The position numbers were made by a program, and so were the translations under genes. Below the pieces are notes generated by a model. That model saw only the letters and a program-made list of their open reading frames with translations, had not been told where the DNA came from and ran no database searches. 64,000 nt of DNA from Shinella zoogloeoides (lineage in GTDB: Bacteria; Pseudomonadota; Alphaproteobacteria; Rhizobiales; Rhizobiaceae), in assembly GCF_033705735.1 (NCBI RefSeq), contig NZ_CP131131.1, positions 558,001 through 622,000 of the forward strand, read 5' to 3'. Positions 17,493 through 25,462 of the stretch are shown in pieces. Every line of letters starts with the position of its first letter. Within the stretch, counting starts at the first letter, position 1.

Positions 17493-18758
17493 ATGAATTT
17501 CATCAGGAAATCCGCATATATTGCCGCATTGTCTGCTGCGACCGTCCTGTCGGCATCGTCCATGGCCGCCGCCGTCGAGCTGACCTTCTGGCACCACACC
17601 TACCCGCCGGCACGCGAATTCATCGAGAAGAAGGCCGCCGAATTCACCGCGCAGCATCCCGACATCACGATCAAGCTGCATGACGACCCGCATGGCGACT
17701 ATGAGGTCAAGCTGCTCGCCGCGATCGCCGCCGGCAACGCGCCGGACATCGTCAACGTTCTCGACTACCTCTTCCCGCAATATGCCGGCCGCGGCATTCT
17801 GGCCGAAGTCGACAATGCCGCGTTCGGCGTGAAGGACGCCGCCGAGCTCGAGTCGCTGTATCAGCCCCAGGCCCTCTCCGGCCTGACGATCAACGGCAAG
17901 GTCTACGGCGTTCCGGAAGAGTTCAACACGCTGGCGCTCTTCATCAACAAGGCGCATTTCAAGGAGATCGGCCTCGATGCGGAAGACGAGGCGAACTGGC
18001 CGAAAAGCTGGAACGACCTGCTCGACGTCTCGGCAAAGCTGACGAAGGAAGACGGCTCGCGCCTCGGCTTCAACTGGGTCTGGAACCTCGATCCCTACTG
18101 GTATGCCCAGCAATACTGGCCGATCCTCCAGCAATATGGTTGCGATGTCGTCGATGCGAACGGCAAGGCGACGATCAATTCGGATGCCTGCGTCAAGGCC
18201 TTCACCGAAACGTGGCAGGCGCTGATCGACAAGAAGATCGGCGGGCCGACCATGGCGACCGTCAATCCGGTCAACGCGCTGCAGGACTTCAGCGAAGGCC
18301 GCCAGTCCATAGCGATCGCCGGCATCTGGGCGCCGCCGCTGTTCTCCGACGAGGTCAAGGAGCAATATGTCGTCGCCCCGCTTCCGCAGCTCGACGCCGC
18401 CAATCCGAAGACGCTCCTGAACTCCTATGCGCTGGCCGTCACGGAAGGCTCGAAGCACAAGAAGGAAGCCTTCGAGTTCCTCAACTTCCTGACCTCCGAC
18501 AGCGCGGGCTACCTTGCCGCCACGGGCTATGTCACGGGCCGCAAGGGCTGGGCCGAGAGCGAGACGGCGAAGAACACCCGCGGCGCGGCGATCTTCGCCG
18601 AAGGCCAGAAGCACGGTTCCTTCGTCTGGCGCTCCGAGACCTGGACGCAGGAAGGCAACGCGATCAAGGCCGCCATCGAGCAGTTCGCCCAGGGCGTCCC
18701 GGTGAAGGATGCGCTCGACCACGCCGCCCAGGACATCGACAGCGTCCGGCAGAAGTAA
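17493..18758 (+). CDS. Carbohydrate ABC transporter substrate-binding protein (family 1)
   Basis: 421 aa from ATG 17493, behind GGAGGAAATC. A signal peptide (MNFIRKSAYIAALSAATVLSASSMAAA) precedes VELTFWHHTYPPAREFIEKKAAEF, the usual start of MalE/UgpB-type solute-binding proteins. FNTLALFINK and the C-terminal GYVTGRKGWAES block also fit this family. It captures an oligosaccharide or sugar derivative in the periplasm for the two permeases and the MalK-type ATPase of the same operon. The ligand cannot be read from the sequence. Confidence 0.92.
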   Translation: MNFIRKSAYIAALSAATVLSASSMAAAVELTFWHHTYPPAREFIEKKAAEFTAQHPDITIKLHDDPHGDYEVKLLAAIAAGNAPDIVNVLDYLFPQYAGRGILAEVDNAAFGVKDAAELESLYQPQALSGLTINGKVYGVPEEFNTLALFINKAHFKEIGLDAEDEANWPKSWNDLLDVSAKLTKEDGSRLGFNWVWNLDPYWYAQQYWPILQQYGCDVVDANGKATINSDACVKAFTETWQALIDKKIGGPTMATVNPVNALQDFSEGRQSIAIAGIWAPPLFSDEVKEQYVVAPLPQLDAANPKTLLNSYALAVTEGSKHKKEAFEFLNFLTSDSAGYLAATGYVTGRKGWAESETAKNTRGAAIFAEGQKHGSFVWRSETWTQEGNAIKAAIEQFAQGVPVKDALDHAAQDIDSVRQK

Positions 18759-18769
18759 GGCCCGCAGCA

Positions 18770-19654
18770 ATGAAGATCGGACAGAGCCGTTTCCGGCAGA
18801 GCAACGTGACCGTCTGGGGCATCGTCTTCGCGCTGCCCGCCCTCGGCTACATCCTGCTGTTCCAGCTCTATCCGATCCTCTTTTCCTTCTACATCAGTCT
18901 TCATGACTACGATCTCCTGTCGGACCCGGTCTATGTCGGCTTCAAGCACTTTGCCGCGCTGCCGCATGACCGGGCCTTCATGAGCTCGCTCTGGATCACC
19001 ATCGCCTATGTCGCCTATACGGTCGTGCCGGTTCTGGGGTTGTCGTTCGTGATGGCCTGGGCGCTGACGCAGGTGCGGACGTCCCGCAGGCTGTGGCGCA
19101 CGCTTCTCTTCATCCCCTCGGTCATGCCGATCGTCTCGGTCGCGCTCGTCTGGAAGCTGATCTTCAACTTCAACGGACCGATGAACGACGCGGTCACCAG
19201 CCTCGGCGGCAGCCCGATCCCCTGGCTCAACAATAGCAATTACGCGCCGATCGCTCTCGTCATCATGAGCTGGTGGCACGCGGCGAGCTACTACATGATC
19301 ATCTTCCTTGCCGGCTTCCTGGCGATCCCGCGCGACTATTACGAGGCGGCGTCGATAGACGGTGCGCGCGGCTTCCAGGTCCTGCGCTACATCACGCTTC
19401 CGGCGATGAAGCCGACCATCGCGCTGGCGGTTGTGCTGTCCACGGTCAACGGACTGAAGACCTTCGCCTTCCAGCAGATCGTCACCGACGGCGGGCCGGC
19501 CAATTCCACGCAGATCATGACCCTTTTGATCTACAAGACGTCGTTCAGCTATCTCGATATGGGTCGCGCCAGCGCCTATTCGGTCGTGCTTTTCGGCGGC
19601 ATCCTCCTCGTCAGCCTCGTGCAGATCTGGCTTCTGAGGGACCGCAATGCCTAG
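18770..19654 (+). CDS. Carbohydrate ABC transporter permease (MalF type)
   Basis: 294 aa, six predicted membrane segments starting at WGIVFALPALGYILLFQLYPI. The EAA coupling loop reads DYYEAASIDGARGFQVLRYITLPAMKPT. It lies 11 bases after the binding-protein stop and pairs with the MalG-type permease that overlaps its last codons. Confidence 0.93.
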   Translation: MKIGQSRFRQSNVTVWGIVFALPALGYILLFQLYPILFSFYISLHDYDLLSDPVYVGFKHFAALPHDRAFMSSLWITIAYVAYTVVPVLGLSFVMAWALTQVRTSRRLWRTLLFIPSVMPIVSVALVWKLIFNFNGPMNDAVTSLGGSPIPWLNNSNYAPIALVIMSWWHAASYYMIIFLAGFLAIPRDYYEAASIDGARGFQVLRYITLPAMKPTIALAVVLSTVNGLKTFAFQQIVTDGGPANSTQIMTLLIYKTSFSYLDMGRASAYSVVLFGGILLVSLVQIWLLRDRNA

Positions 19655-20465
19655 CTCCGCCTTCCAGCGCTACAGCGCCATCGCCATTCTCCTGCTCGGA
19701 GCCGTGCTCACGCTCTATCCCGTCGTGTGGATGGTGTCCTCCTCGCTCAAGGAAAGCCGGGAAATCTTCAGCACCGCGCTCTTCTCGATCGGATCGGCCG
19801 GGTTCAGGAACTATGTCTCGGCCTTCTCGCAGCGCCCGTTCTTCGTCTATCTCCTCAACTCGCTTCTCGCCTCGGGCATTTCCGTGATCCTGACGGTGCT
19901 GCTGAGCGCGCTTGCGGGCTACAGCTTCGCCAAGTTCCGCCATGGCCTCGCGCCCCTCTTCTGGATGATCGTGCTCGTTTCCGTGATGATCCCGCTCGAA
20001 GCCATCGTCATTCCGCTATTCCTCGAAGTGCACGCCTTCGGCTGGACCAATACCTATGCCGGCCTGATCCTCCCCACGGCCTTCAACGTGGTCGGCATCT
20101 TCATCTTCCGCCAGGCGATGGTGTCGATCCCCGACGCCTATATCGAGGCGGCGCGGATCGACGGCGCGAGCGAGCCGCGCATCCTTTTCTCGATCATCCT
20201 GCCGATGGTGCTGCCGACGGCCGGCGTGGTCGCGATCCTGACGTTCAACCTGACCTGGAACAGCTATCTCTGGCCGCTGATCGTCGCCTCCGACGATACG
20301 CTGCGCACGCTTCCGCTCGGCATGGCCGCGTTCCAGGCCGGCTTCAACACGCAGTACGGCGAGGTCATGGCGGTTTCCGTGTTCGGCGCCTTGCCCACCG
20401 CGATCTTCTTCCTCTGCCTCCAGCGATATTTCGTCGAAGGCGCCGTCGCATCGGGTGTCAAATGA
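19647..20465 (+). CDS. Carbohydrate ABC transporter permease (MalG type)
   Basis: 272 aa, overlapping the MalF-type gene by 8 bases. The N-terminal membrane anchor is followed by VVWMVSSSLKESREIF, typical of MalG proteins, and the EAA loop is DAYIEAARIDGASEPRILFSIILPMVLPT. It makes the heterodimeric channel with its neighbour; the tight overlap indicates translational coupling. Confidence 0.93.
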   Translation: MPSSAFQRYSAIAILLLGAVLTLYPVVWMVSSSLKESREIFSTALFSIGSAGFRNYVSAFSQRPFFVYLLNSLLASGISVILTVLLSALAGYSFAKFRHGLAPLFWMIVLVSVMIPLEAIVIPLFLEVHAFGWTNTYAGLILPTAFNVVGIFIFRQAMVSIPDAYIEAARIDGASEPRILFSIILPMVLPTAGVVAILTFNLTWNSYLWPLIVASDDTLRTLPLGMAAFQAGFNTQYGEVMAVSVFGALPTAIFFLCLQRYFVEGAVASGVK

Positions 20466-21262
20466 GATATGCGGTCGATCTCGGCGGCACCCATGTGCGT
20501 GTGGCGGCCGCGCAGTCCGGCTGCGAATGGCGCCACCAGCACCGCTCGCGCCGCGTGGCCGGAATGACGCCGGCCGACTTCGTCGCCCTGCTGTCCGACC
20601 TCATCCGCGAATGGGGCACCGGCCGGCCGCAGTCGATCGGCGTTTCGGTCGCCGCGGTGGTCGATGACGAGGGTTATCTCCTCGCCTCGGAAAACCTCGG
20701 CTGGAAGGACGTGCCGCTGCGCCGGATCCTGGCGGATGCCTTTTCCTGTCCCGTTCTCGTGGAGACCGACGTCTTCTGCGGCGCTGCCTATGAAACGCGG
20801 CTCGGTGCCGCGGCAGGCGCGACCTCCGCGCTCTATCTCGGCATCGGCACGGGCATCGGGCATGCGCTGATCCTCGATGGCCGCGTGTGGCGCGGTGCGC
20901 GACGCGGCGCGAACGCCTTCGGCCATACGATCGTAGATCCCTCCGGCGCGCGCTGCTATTGCGGCCATCAGGGATGCCTTTGTACCGAGGCCTCCGGCCT
21001 CGCGCAGGCGGACAAGTCGGCGAGCGACGTGCCTCTTCAGCGCCTGGCGCTGTCCATCGGCAATGCCGTCACGCTTGTCGAGCCCGAATGCGTCATCCTT
21101 TCCGGCGGCGCCCTCAACCAGGCGTGGTTCGATCTCGACCGGCTCGCCGCGCTCATTCCGGCCTTCACCTATCCCGCAGCAAGCCAGCCGCGCCTGGTCC
21201 GCAGTTATGCGGCGGACCCGAACCTGTGCGGCGCCCTTTTACTATCGATGGAGCAATCATGA
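20462..21262 (+). CDS. ROK family sugar kinase
   Basis: 266 aa, four-base overlap with the permease. AVDLGGTHVRVA is the phosphate-binding DxGGT motif, GIGTGIGHALILDGRVWRGARRGANAFGH is the ROK active-site region, and CYCGHQGCLCTEAS supplies the Cys-rich zinc motif. There is no N-terminal helix-turn-helix, so it is an enzyme rather than a repressor. At 266 residues it is somewhat shorter than usual ROK kinases (about 300). It probably phosphorylates the imported sugar. Confidence 0.85.
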   Translation: MRYAVDLGGTHVRVAAAQSGCEWRHQHRSRRVAGMTPADFVALLSDLIREWGTGRPQSIGVSVAAVVDDEGYLLASENLGWKDVPLRRILADAFSCPVLVETDVFCGAAYETRLGAAAGATSALYLGIGTGIGHALILDGRVWRGARRGANAFGHTIVDPSGARCYCGHQGCLCTEASGLAQADKSASDVPLQRLALSIGNAVTLVEPECVILSGGALNQAWFDLDRLAALIPAFTYPAASQPRLVRSYAADPNLCGALLLSMEQS

Positions 21263-22104
21263 TCAGAGAAAGCGCAACCTACTGGATCAACAAGGCCTAT
21301 CGCGAGGGTTGGGCCGTGGGCATGTTCAACGCGCATCACCTGGAGGCCGTTCAGGCGATCTCCAGCGCTGCCGAGAAGGCGAGGGCGCCGCTGATGCTCA
21401 GCACCACGATGGGCGGCCTCAAGCATGTCGGCCTCGATTATTTCATGGGCATGGCCAAAGCCGCGCGCGGCCGCACGTCCGTCCCGCTCATCCTCCATCT
21501 CGACCATGGCGCCGACTACGAGACGGTGCGGATGTGCATCGAGGCGGGTTTCGATTCCGTCATGATCGACGCGTCGAGCGCATCCTACGACGAGAATGTC
21601 GAACTCGTGCGCAAGGTCGTTGCGCTGGCGCGCCGCCACGGCGTCGGCGTCGAGGCGCAGATCGGCGAAACGCTGGCGGAAGAGGGCGACGAGGTCATCG
21701 AGCGCAAGACGACGGTCGAGGAGGCGGTGGCCTTCGTGCGCGACACCGGCGTCGATTATCTCGCCGTCTCCATCGGCAATACGCCCGGCGTTCTCGGCGA
21801 CGGCGCGCCGATCGACGTGCCGCTGGTCGAGCAGCTTTCCGCCGCGCTGAAGATGCCGCTGGTGCTGCATGGGGGAACGAGCGTTCCCGCCGAGACGGTT
21901 TCCGCCGTGGTCAAGGCGGGCATCGCCAAGATCAACATCGACGCCGCCGTCAAGGGCGGCTTCCGCGAAGCGCTGATCAAGGCCTACAGCGTCGCCGACC
22001 CGGTGGTCGATACGCGCGAGCCGATGGCGGAGTCGCGCAGGCTCGCCGAGATCGCCGTCGACCGCCGCCTGCGGATGTTCGGCGCCAACGGACGCGCGGA
22101 GTAA
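21259..22104 (+). CDS. Class II ketose-bisphosphate aldolase family protein (atypical zinc site)
   Basis: 281 aa, ATGA overlap with the kinase. LILHLDHGADYETV provides the catalytic Asp and one zinc His, QIGETLAEEGDE the conserved Glu region, and LVLHGGTSVP another zinc His. The third zinc His, in the motif IGTAHG of GatY/FbaA-type enzymes, is replaced: the segment reads IGNTPG (around residue 177). The family cleaves fructose- or tagatose-type 1,6-bisphosphates to two trioses. Loss of this ligand means either altered metal binding or a changed activity. Context (two kinases and a sugar importer) still points to cleavage of a phosphorylated sugar. Confidence 0.85.
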   Translation: MIRESATYWINKAYREGWAVGMFNAHHLEAVQAISSAAEKARAPLMLSTTMGGLKHVGLDYFMGMAKAARGRTSVPLILHLDHGADYETVRMCIEAGFDSVMIDASSASYDENVELVRKVVALARRHGVGVEAQIGETLAEEGDEVIERKTTVEEAVAFVRDTGVDYLAVSIGNTPGVLGDGAPIDVPLVEQLSAALKMPLVLHGGTSVPAETVSAVVKAGIAKINIDAAVKGGFREALIKAYSVADPVVDTREPMAESRRLAEIAVDRRLRMFGANGRAE

Positions 22105-22110
22105 AGAGCC

Positions 22111-22689
22111 ATGCCGGCAGCGCCTGCGTCCCAAGTCATCCTGCTCGTGGGCCTGCCCGGCGTCGGAAAGACGACGCTCGCCGATGCGCTGGCCCGGCGC
22201 ATCGGTGCGGAGATTCTCAGTCGCGACAGGATCCGGGATGCGATCTTCCCGGATGTCTATCTCGACTATTCCCCCGATCAGAACCAGGTCGGGACGGATG
22301 CGCTGCTTTCCGTCCTGCAATATATCCTGCACCGTCACGACGGGGCCCGCCTGATCATCGACGGCAAGCCGTTTTCACGCGCGCACGAGGTTCGCAGCAT
22401 CGTCGCGCTGGCGGAGCGGCACCATGCGCGCGTCCATGTGGTGCATTGCGACGCGCCGCTCGATGTCATCAGCGAACGGCTGAAGAACGGCCTTTCCGAT
22501 GCCTCGAACCTCAGGGCGCAGCGCACCCCGGAAAAGGCCGCGCGCATCCATGGCGAATTCGAGCCGCTGGATCTCCCGCACATCAGGGTCGACATGACGG
22601 GCGCGCTCGACGGCATCGTCGAAGAGATCGTCGCCTATATGGCGGAGGGCGGGAACGCCGTGCCGCTCAAGAAAGAAAGTGGAACCTGA
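22111..22689 (+). CDS. P-loop kinase (AAA/gluconokinase-like), probable small-molecule kinase
   Basis: 192 aa. Walker A is GLPGVGKTTLADAL (residues about 14-27), followed by SRDRIRDAIFPDVYLDYS and VVHCDAPLDVISERLKNG, a lid-like Arg-containing region. This is the pattern of small kinases such as gluconate, shikimate or adenylylsulfate kinase. It lies six bases after the aldolase. If the ROK kinase adds one phosphate and this enzyme a second, the aldolase would receive the bisphosphate it normally needs; that reading is inference. Confidence 0.75.
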   Translation: MPAAPASQVILLVGLPGVGKTTLADALARRIGAEILSRDRIRDAIFPDVYLDYSPDQNQVGTDALLSVLQYILHRHDGARLIIDGKPFSRAHEVRSIVALAERHHARVHVVHCDAPLDVISERLKNGLSDASNLRAQRTPEKAARIHGEFEPLDLPHIRVDMTGALDGIVEEIVAYMAEGGNAVPLKKESGT

Positions 22690-23738
22690 TGGCCAGCGTA
22701 ACCCTCTCCGACGTCCGCAAGCGGTTCGGCGACCTCGAAACCATCCACGGTGTCTCGATCGATATCGCCGACGGTGAATTCGTGACCCTTGTCGGCCCGT
22801 CCGGATGCGGGAAGTCGACGCTGCTTCGGATGATCGCGGGGCTGGAATCGGTGACGGGCGGTTCGGTCTCGATCGGCGGCAATGTCGTCAACGATGTCGC
22901 ACCGCGCGACCGCGACATTGCCATGGTCTTCCAGAGCTACGCGCTCTATCCGCATATGACGGTCGCGGAGAATATGGGTTTCTCGCTGAAGCTGCGCGGA
23001 TTGCCGAAGGACGAGATCGACAGGGCGGTCCGCTCCGCCGCCGCCATTCTCAACCTGGAGCCGCTTCTTGCGCGCTATCCGCGCGCGCTTTCCGGCGGCC
23101 AGCGCCAGCGCGTGGCCATGGGTCGCGCGATCGTCCGCAAGCCGGCCGTCTTCCTGTTCGACGAGCCGCTGTCTAACCTCGATGCCAAGCTGCGCGTGCA
23201 GATGCGCCAGGAAATCAAGGACCTGCACCAGAGGCTCGGGACGACGTCCATCTATGTCACGCATGACCAGGTGGAGGCCATGACCATGGCCGACAAGATC
23301 GTCGTGCTGCGCAATGGCAGGATCGAGCAGGTCGGCCGTCCGCTCGACCTCTACGACCGTCCCGTCAACCGCTTCGTCGCCGGCTTCATCGGCTCGCCCG
23401 CCATGAATTTCATACCTTGCAGGGTGTCGCAGGGATTGCTCGTCGCCGGGGACGGGACCGTCCTCGCGACGGCGACAGGCGCATTGGGAGCCTCGGGCGA
23501 TATCGTCTTCGGCATACGCCCGGAGCATGTGGAGATCGACCCTGCCGGCATTCCGGCCCGTGTCCTTCTCGTCGAGCCGACGGGGTCGGAAACGGTATTG
23601 TCGCTGGAGATCGCCGGGGAACGCATCCTCGCCAGCATGCGTGAGCGAACGAATGCCGATATCGGATCGACAGTCCACGTCTCCTTCCGAAAGGAGGCGC
23701 GACATGTCTTCGATGCAAACGGGGTGCGGCTTGGATAG
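22689..23738 (+). CDS. Carbohydrate ABC transporter ATP-binding protein (MalK/UgpC type)
   Basis: 349 aa, its ATG overlapping the previous stop by one base. Walker A GPSGCGKST, signature LSGGQRQRVAMGRAI, Walker B FLFDEPLSNLDAKL and switch His in YVTHDQVEAMTMADKI are all intact. The C-terminal third is the TOBE/OB regulatory domain of MalK-like proteins (FGIRPEHVEI). It energises the two permeases and ends the operon. Confidence 0.93.
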   Translation: MASVTLSDVRKRFGDLETIHGVSIDIADGEFVTLVGPSGCGKSTLLRMIAGLESVTGGSVSIGGNVVNDVAPRDRDIAMVFQSYALYPHMTVAENMGFSLKLRGLPKDEIDRAVRSAAAILNLEPLLARYPRALSGGQRQRVAMGRAIVRKPAVFLFDEPLSNLDAKLRVQMRQEIKDLHQRLGTTSIYVTHDQVEAMTMADKIVVLRNGRIEQVGRPLDLYDRPVNRFVAGFIGSPAMNFIPCRVSQGLLVAGDGTVLATATGALGASGDIVFGIRPEHVEIDPAGIPARVLLVEPTGSETVLSLEIAGERILASMRERTNADIGSTVHVSFRKEARHVFDANGVRLG

Positions 23739-23757
23739 GGTGTCGGCTGGCGTTCCC

Positions 23758-23964
23758 CTATCCTTCGCGCTTCGTCTGCTCGGCGCTGGCCTTCGCCCTT
23801 TTGAGATGGCCTTTCATCAGATCGGCTGCGAGCGGTCGCCCTCCTGGAGCGCGGTGATAATGCGCAGGTGCTCCTGGCACCATTCGCGCACGCGCCGCCC
23901 ATTGGTAGCTGGCGAATTCCAGCAGGCGACGAAGGCGGTTCACCGCTTCGTCAGCGGCCTCCAT
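23758..23964 (-). pseudogene. Frameshifted 3' remnant of a GntR-family regulator (FCD domain tail)
   Basis: The open frame gives LRRLLEFASYQWAARA at its start and LADLMKGHLKRAKA at its end, both like the last helices of an FCD domain. The middle only makes sense in a neighbouring frame, where EWCQEHLRIITALQEGDRS, a typical FCD helix, is encoded before a stop. At least two frameshifts are therefore needed to join it, and no DNA-binding domain is present. It lies just after the sugar operon and on the opposite strand. Confidence 0.6.
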
Positions 23965-24167
23965 GAAGCCCCGGTGTCGAAGTCCTCCTGGATCTGTGCC
24001 CAGGCGAGAAGGCCCGCCAGGTCAACGATCAGGTCGATGTCGTCTGTGGCACGCACATCCTCGAGCGTGACCGGATCAGTGATGAATAGCACGGGCGTGC
24101 CTCCGCCAAGGAAGACCAAGCGCGAGCGGAGGTCTTCGCCAAGGGCCGAGGCAACGGCTTTCATCAT
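23940..24167 (-). pseudogene. N-terminal fragment of a nucleotidyltransferase-like protein (AbiEii-type)
   Basis: About 75 codons: RSRLVFLGGGTPVLFITDP followed by ATDDIDLIVDLAG resembles the GG/DxD-type opening of AbiEii-like nucleotidyltransferases, with the metal-binding DIDLIV motif. The rest of the domain is missing; the frame runs into the GntR remnant after AWAQIQ. Whole proteins of this group are usually well over 200 residues. Confidence 0.5.
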
Positions 24168-24192
24168 TTCCAGCAGTTGAGCGCGGATCGCG

Positions 24193-24432
24193 TCATTTGC
24201 TCACGATCCTTGACTTGAGGTGGTTGGCCGCGAGACCAACTTCCCGCTGGTTCCCGAGCCGGATCGCATCGACCAACGCGAGGTACTCATAGAGTACGTC
24301 GTCCTTCAGGACTGCGTCCAGCACGGCCGTGACGAGCGGCTCCACCACCTGCTCCATCTCCCTTCCGTTGGCATAGGGCCAAACGTAGTTGTACGTCCCG
24401 CCGCTGATCAGGAGTTCCGTGAGCATAGTCAT
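24193..24432 (-). pseudogene. Short ORF, possibly the tail of an FCD-type regulator
   Basis: 79 codons. The end, YEYLALVDAIRLGNQREVGLAANHLKSRI, reads like the last two helices of an FCD domain (H..L..AI..G....A...A..HL). The first half has no recognisable match and there is no DNA-binding part. It may be a second regulator scar beside the one at 23758-23964, or an independent small protein of unknown function. Confidence 0.35.
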
Positions 24433-24747
24433 CTCTGAACAACTCTTTCAAACTGTCTTCGGCTTTTGCTGCATCACCATGATGCGTTTAAATGAGCGCT
24501 ATCACTGCAATGGCTGCCAGAGCGAGGATTTGTGATTAATTCTCGCATCTCTCGAGAGATGGCTCATGCCAACAGTAGCGGGCGATCATTGCGCTGAGCC
24601 GGTGCTCGATTCGAATCGCTAGTCCGCTGCATAAGAAGTTTTCATCCTATTGGCGTTCACTGTTCGATTATGCCGCAATCCTTTGCGGCCATTGAATGCT
24701 GGGACCCGATAGCCCCAAGAAGGGCGAAACGAAAAAGGAGCTTGCAT
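24433..24747. other. Intergenic stretch without recognisable gene
   Basis: No frame here gives a recognisable protein. It is more AT-rich than its surroundings and separates the decayed fragments from the next catabolic cluster. It contains TCTCTCGAGAGA (24549-24560), a perfect 12-base palindrome of unknown role. Confidence 0.4.
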
Positions 24748-24762
24748 TGTATACAGAGTACA
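24748..24762. promoter_or_regulatory. Candidate GntR operator
   Basis: TGTATACAGAGTACA has TGTA/TACA ends around seven bases and lies 13 bases upstream of the GntR gene start. FCD-type GntR proteins bind short palindromes of this kind, and such a position would give autoregulation of the whole downstream operon. Confidence 0.45.
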
Positions 24763-24775
24763 GTATGGTGAGTGC

Positions 24776-25462
24776 ATGGATATGAGCCACTCATACAAGC
24801 TTTCGGCTGGAATCGCGGACAACCTCGTTGCCGTGCTTGAGAATGCGATTGTCTTCCTAGAACTCGCGCCGAGCGAGCGGCTAACCGAGGAAGATGTGGC
24901 GGAGCGCTATGGTGTCAGTCGCTCTCCGGTGCGGGATGCGTTGCGTTCGCTGGAGCGTGACGGTCTCGTGCTGCGCGAGGCGCGCAAGGGTATCTGGGTC
25001 ACGCCCATGTCGTTGCGGGATTTCGATGAGATCTACCGCTGCCGCATCGCCCTGGAAGCCATTGCGGCCGAGCAGGCGGCTCGCTCTGCTAATGCCGCCC
25101 TTAAGGCACAGCTCTGGCAGGTGCTCGACGGGATGAAACAGGCGCGGGAGGCCGGCGATGCCCGGCTCTTCTTCACGCATGACGTGCGCGGTTCCGAGCT
25201 GATCTACGAGATCGCTGACAACACCACGCTACGCCGGCTGCTCAAGGGGCTGGAAAAGCAGGCATTGCGCTATCGCTATCACCTCTACCAGCGCGACCGG
25301 AATGTGGTGGATCTCTCCTTCGACGACACGGCGCGGGTTTTCCAGGCGATCGTGGACGGCGATGCCGAGCGTTCCTACGCACTGGAGCACGATCTGATCG
25401 AGAAGATCTGGCGCGAGACGCGAGACGCGATCCGTGCGGAGTTCGGAGAAGGTCGCAAATGA
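24776..25462 (+). CDS. GntR family transcriptional regulator (FCD subfamily)
   Basis: 228 aa. The winged helix is LTEEDVAERYGVSRSPVRDALRSLERDGLVLREARKGIWV (residues about 36-75); the FCD effector domain follows, with RIALEAIAAEQAA and the metal-site His in FFTHDVRGSELIY. The domain ends with an atypical AIVDGDAERSYALEHDLIEKIW. It overlaps the epimerase gene by four bases, so regulator and enzymes share one transcript. Start codons 24776 and 24782 are both possible; neither has a strong ribosome site. Confidence 0.9.
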   Translation: MDMSHSYKLSAGIADNLVAVLENAIVFLELAPSERLTEEDVAERYGVSRSPVRDALRSLERDGLVLREARKGIWVTPMSLRDFDEIYRCRIALEAIAAEQAARSANAALKAQLWQVLDGMKQAREAGDARLFFTHDVRGSELIYEIADNTTLRRLLKGLEKQALRYRYHLYQRDRNVVDLSFDDTARVFQAIVDGDAERSYALEHDLIEKIWRETRDAIRAEFGEGRK

